In this document: one piece after another, positions 5,523 through 7,374 of the stretch
How the letters are laid out: each line of letters begins with the position of its first letter
How positions within the stretch are numbered: position 1 is the stretch's first letter
Origin: an uncultured Gammaproteobacteria bacterium
GTDB taxonomy: Bacteria; Pseudomonadota; Gammaproteobacteria; Pseudomonadales; Litorivicinaceae
Direction: 5' to 3'
NCBI GenBank assembly: GCA_913062835.1
Contig: CAJXXD010000038.1
Location: 1 to 7,374, forward strand
Length of the DNA stretch: 7,374 nt
Made by a program: the position numbers and the translations under genes
The notes under the pieces: model-generated
Seen by the model: the letters and a program-made list of their open reading frames with translations, nothing else
What the model was told of the DNA's origin: nothing
Database searches by the model: none

Positions 5523-6574
5523 GGTGCGGCGTCAAGGTGCTGGCGCAATTCAGCCAGACGGCTGAGCCGGAGTTCTAACTCAGACTGCTTTGCGTGGCGC
5601 TCGGATACCAAGCGCTCAACGTAGTCGATCACCTTCTTTTCCAAGCGTTTCCTAGACAGGCGGTTGATGTTGGTGATGCCGCCTGGATTCAATACGTTGA
5701 CCTCGAGAAGTTTGTTGCCGATCAAATCAAGCCCGACAAAGTGCAAGCCATCGGCCATCAGCTGCGGGCCAATCTTTCGTAAAAGAATGTGCTGCTCCTC
5801 GGTCAATTTCACGGAGTGTGCGGTCGCTCCAGCATGGATATTGGCACGAATATCGTCATCAGCCGGTCGTCTCTGGTACGCCCCAATATATTCACCGCCC
5901 AGCATCAACACACGCACATCCCCTTCGCGAACCGCCTCCAAATACTCTTGGAGAATCACGTAATTGCTCTGTCCGTGGTTACTGTCGATATAGAAATCCA
6001 ACAACGAGTTCAAAGAACTTTGCGCCTTGGTTTCCAACAAGATCACACCACGGCCACCAGATCCATCGAGTGGCTTCAGAATCCAGCACTCGCGCTCTGA
6101 TTCACGGATGATGCGCTTTAGGTATTCTTTGTTTTTCGAGACATAGGTCTCCGGCAGGTACTCGCTGCCGACAGCATGGAAACTGGTGGTATAAATCTTA
6201 TTGTTCGCCTTACGGATACCGTCGACGTCGTTTAACACCACAGTCTCGGCCTTAATGGAGTCCAAGAAGTTCAATACGATCGGGTCAAGGGGCGGATCGC
6301 GACGCACGAAGATCGCATCCAAGGAGTGTAAAGGCACCATTTTTTCAGAAAAACTGACACGTTTATAAAACGCAGGCACCGTATCGGGCACCTTGCCCTC
6401 CACAGTGATCCGACGGGCGAAGCCATAGGCTACATTGTCCCGAACAGTCAAATTTCTTGGGTACAAAATATACACGCGATGACCCCGAGCCACAGACTCA
6501 CGAATCATCGTCAACGTGGAGCTTTTGCCCGGGGTCATGTCTGCCCAGTCAGCCACCAAAAATGCAATCCGCAT
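5519..6574 (-). CDS. GshB-like ATP-grasp ligase (glutathione synthase-like)
   Basis: A 351-residue protein resembling prokaryotic glutathione synthase (GshB, about 315 residues), which joins gamma-glutamylcysteine and glycine using ATP. GshB-like landmarks are FVRRDPPLD (89-97), WILKPLDGSGGRGV (164-177, the ATP-grasp glycine loop), EGDVRVLML (217-225), RANIHAGAT (243-251), and GLDLIGNKLLEVNVLNPGG (281-299), where Asp283, Glu291 and Asn293 fit the metal ligands. Two points differ from canonical GshB. The terminal motif is NPGGI rather than SPTGI-type, and about 30 extra residues at the C-terminus (322-349) are charged and heptad-like, probably a short coiled coil. No gshA is in view. The ATG is preceded by a G-rich tract rather than a normal AGGAG. 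It lies 33 bp downstream of the pterin dehydratase gene and is probably cotranscribed with it. ATP-grasp/GshB-like family is firm. The true substrate is uncertain. Confidence 0.82.
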   Translation of the reverse strand: MRIAFLVADWADMTPGKSSTLTMIRESVARGHRVYILYPRNLTVRDNVAYGFARRITVEGKVPDTVPAFYKRVSFSEKMVPLHSLDAIFVRRDPPLDPIVLNFLDSIKAETVVLNDVDGIRKANNKIYTTSFHAVGSEYLPETYVSKNKEYLKRIIRESERECWILKPLDGSGGRGVILLETKAQSSLNSLLDFYIDSNHGQSNYVILQEYLEAVREGDVRVLMLGGEYIGAYQRRPADDDIRANIHAGATAHSVKLTEEQHILLRKIGPQLMADGLHFVGLDLIGNKLLEVNVLNPGGITNINRLSRKRLEKKVIDYVERLVSERHAKQSELELRLSRLAELRQHLDAAP

Positions 6575-6607
6575 GAGCCCCCCCGGGCAACCGATTCAAA
6601 TGCGGCG

Positions 6608-6880
6608 CTATGAATACAACCGATCTGTGGTCTCGGCAAGCGAAATATCGCGGTCGGTAATGCCTCCGTGATCATGCGACCACCAAAGCACCGTCACACG
6701 GCCCCATGCGACGATCAATTCAGGGTGATGATCGGCCGCATCAGCGGCCTCACCGACCCGTCCGGCGAAGGCCATGGCCGAACTAAAATTGTCAAACGAG
6801 AACGTGCGTGACAGCATCTCTACGCCGTCGCGTGAAATGCGGCTCCATCCTGCAGGGATGTGTGGTGAATCTTGTGCCAT
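6608..6880 (-). CDS. phhB: Pterin-4a-carbinolamine dehydratase
   Basis: A 90-residue single-domain PCD/DCoH protein, near the bacterial norm. It dehydrates 4a-hydroxytetrahydrobiopterin so that the pterin cofactor of aromatic amino acid hydroxylases can be recycled; some homologues serve molybdopterin or folate metabolism instead. The catalytic signature is visible: ADHHPEL with His51-His52, then VTVLWWSHDHGGITDRD with His69. The 52-to-69 spacing equals that of the human enzyme (62-79). GAGG lies 6-7 bp before the ATG. The stop is TAG. No phenylalanine hydroxylase (phhA) is in the window; the neighbours are a GshB-like ligase downstream and a divergent dehydrogenase upstream. Identification is firm, but the physiological pterin is unknown. 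Confidence 0.93.
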   Translation of the reverse strand: MAQDSPHIPAGWSRISRDGVEMLSRTFSFDNFSSAMAFAGRVGEAADAADHHPELIVAWGRVTVLWWSHDHGGITDRDISLAETTDRLYS

Positions 6881-6916
6881 CGTCTACCTCAGCGTCAGGG
6901 CGTCCATGCGACACGG

Positions 6917-6935
6917 TTGATCAATAATTAATCAA
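6917..6935. promoter_or_regulatory. Near-perfect 19 bp palindrome in the phhB / dehydrogenase divergent promoter region
   Basis: TTGATCAATAATTAATCAA has TTGAT/ATCAA arms and is symmetric except for one mismatched pair and the centre base. It lies in the 73 bp between two divergent genes, 18 bp before the dehydrogenase ATG. It shares ATTAATCAA with the palindrome at the mmsA promoter (268-279). It may be an operator, perhaps for a LysR-type protein. No convincing -35/-10 pair was found around it. Confidence 0.4.
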
Positions 6936-6953
6936 TTAAAACAGTAGGTTATC

Positions 6954-7374
6954 ATGAAAAAACTTCGTATTGCATCGATTCCAGGTGACGGCATTGGCAC
7001 CGAAGTGATCCCTGCCGGGATTGCCGTGGGCCAAGTAGCCGCTGAGCGTTTTGGCTTTGAGCTGGAGTTCACAGAATTTCCATGGTCATGCCAAACCTAC
7101 CTAGAAACTGGGGCGATGATGCCTGAGGACGGGTTAGAGCAATTGCGGCCTTTTGATGCGATCTATTTAGGGGCTGTGGGCTTCCCGAGCGTGCCGGATC
7201 ATGTGTCCTTGTGGGGTCTGTTGATTCCAATTCGTCGTCAGTTTGAGCAATACGTCAATATCCGGCCGGTTCGGCTGTTGAAGGGCATCACGTCCCCGCT
7301 GGCCAATCGAGGACCTGAAGACATTGATTTTGTGGTGGTGCGTGAAAACTGCGAAGGCGAATATTCAGAAGCCG
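6954..7374 (+). CDS. Tartrate / D-malate dehydrogenase family protein, N-terminal 140 residues (runs off the right edge)
   Basis: This is the N-terminal part of an NAD-dependent beta-hydroxyacid oxidative decarboxylase of the isocitrate/isopropylmalate dehydrogenase superfamily. Landmarks are IPGDGIGTEVIPAG (9-22), DAIYLGAVGFPSVPDHVSLWG (68-88), the substrate-binding arginines in IRRQFEQYVNIRPVRL (Arg94, Arg104), and VVVRENCEGEYSE (127-139, Arg130). The DHVSLWG segment marks the tartrate dehydrogenase/D-malate dehydrogenase (TtuC/DmlA) branch rather than LeuB or Icd. Such enzymes decarboxylate D-malate to pyruvate or act on tartrate. A modest AGTAGG precedes the ATG. About 220 further residues, including the metal-binding aspartates, lie beyond the window. 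Family branch is firm; D-malate versus tartrate cannot be separated, so no symbol is given. Confidence 0.9.
   Translation, partial: MKKLRIASIPGDGIGTEVIPAGIAVGQVAAERFGFELEFTEFPWSCQTYLETGAMMPEDGLEQLRPFDAIYLGAVGFPSVPDHVSLWGLLIPIRRQFEQYVNIRPVRLLKGITSPLANRGPEDIDFVVVRENCEGEYSEA

Overview
The window reads as chromosomal DNA of a PHA-storing proteobacterium. A gammaproteobacterium is the most likely source, judging from the class I-like PHA synthase, the PhaR/phasin pair, the short phasin and the CoA-acylating MmsA beside a LysR gene. The genus cannot be fixed from the sequence. Base composition is moderate, coding density is high, and there are no mobile elements, CRISPR arrays, tRNAs or rRNAs.

Layout. 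(1) 1-214, minus: the N-terminal 71 residues of a LysR-type regulator, diverging from (2) mmsA, 322-1824, plus, a methylmalonate/malonate-semialdehyde dehydrogenase. The 107 bp between them hold two TTGAT/ATCAA inverted repeats, one overlapping the likely mmsA -35 box. (3) phaC, 1831-3429, minus, convergent with mmsA at a 6 bp gap. It is a class I-like PHA synthase starting at TTG with a divergent N-terminal part. (4) phaR, 3511-3960, plus, diverging from phaC. (5) A phasin gene, 4066-4431, plus, behind a control region with TGCAYTGCA repeats and a TTGTGC-N3-GCACAA palindrome. A strong UUCG-loop terminator follows. (6) An AcuI/YhdH-type acryloyl-CoA reductase, 4530-5522, plus, whose stop overlaps that of (7) a GshB-like ATP-grasp ligase, 5519-6574, minus. 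(8) A pterin-4a-carbinolamine dehydratase, 6608-6880, minus, lies just upstream of the ligase and probably shares its transcript. (9) 6954 to the window end, plus: the first 140 residues of a tartrate/D-malate dehydrogenase family enzyme, again behind a TTGAT...ATCAA palindrome.

How the genes fit together. The centre is a polyhydroxyalkanoate storage locus: polymerase (PhaC), granule coat protein (phasin) and a polymer-sensing repressor (PhaR) that probably controls the phasin. It is flanked by two enzymes of C3 acid metabolism. MmsA gives acetyl-CoA or propionyl-CoA from (methyl)malonate semialdehyde, and AcuI gives propionyl-CoA from acryloyl-CoA; both products can feed the acyl-CoA pool used for PHA. 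The right-hand genes (ATP-grasp ligase, pterin dehydratase, TDH-like enzyme) look like ordinary metabolism with no visible tie to PHA. I found no clearly undescribed system. The points most worth a second look are the phasin control region, the unusual PhaC, the TTGAT/ATCAA sites and the non-canonical GshB-like enzyme.
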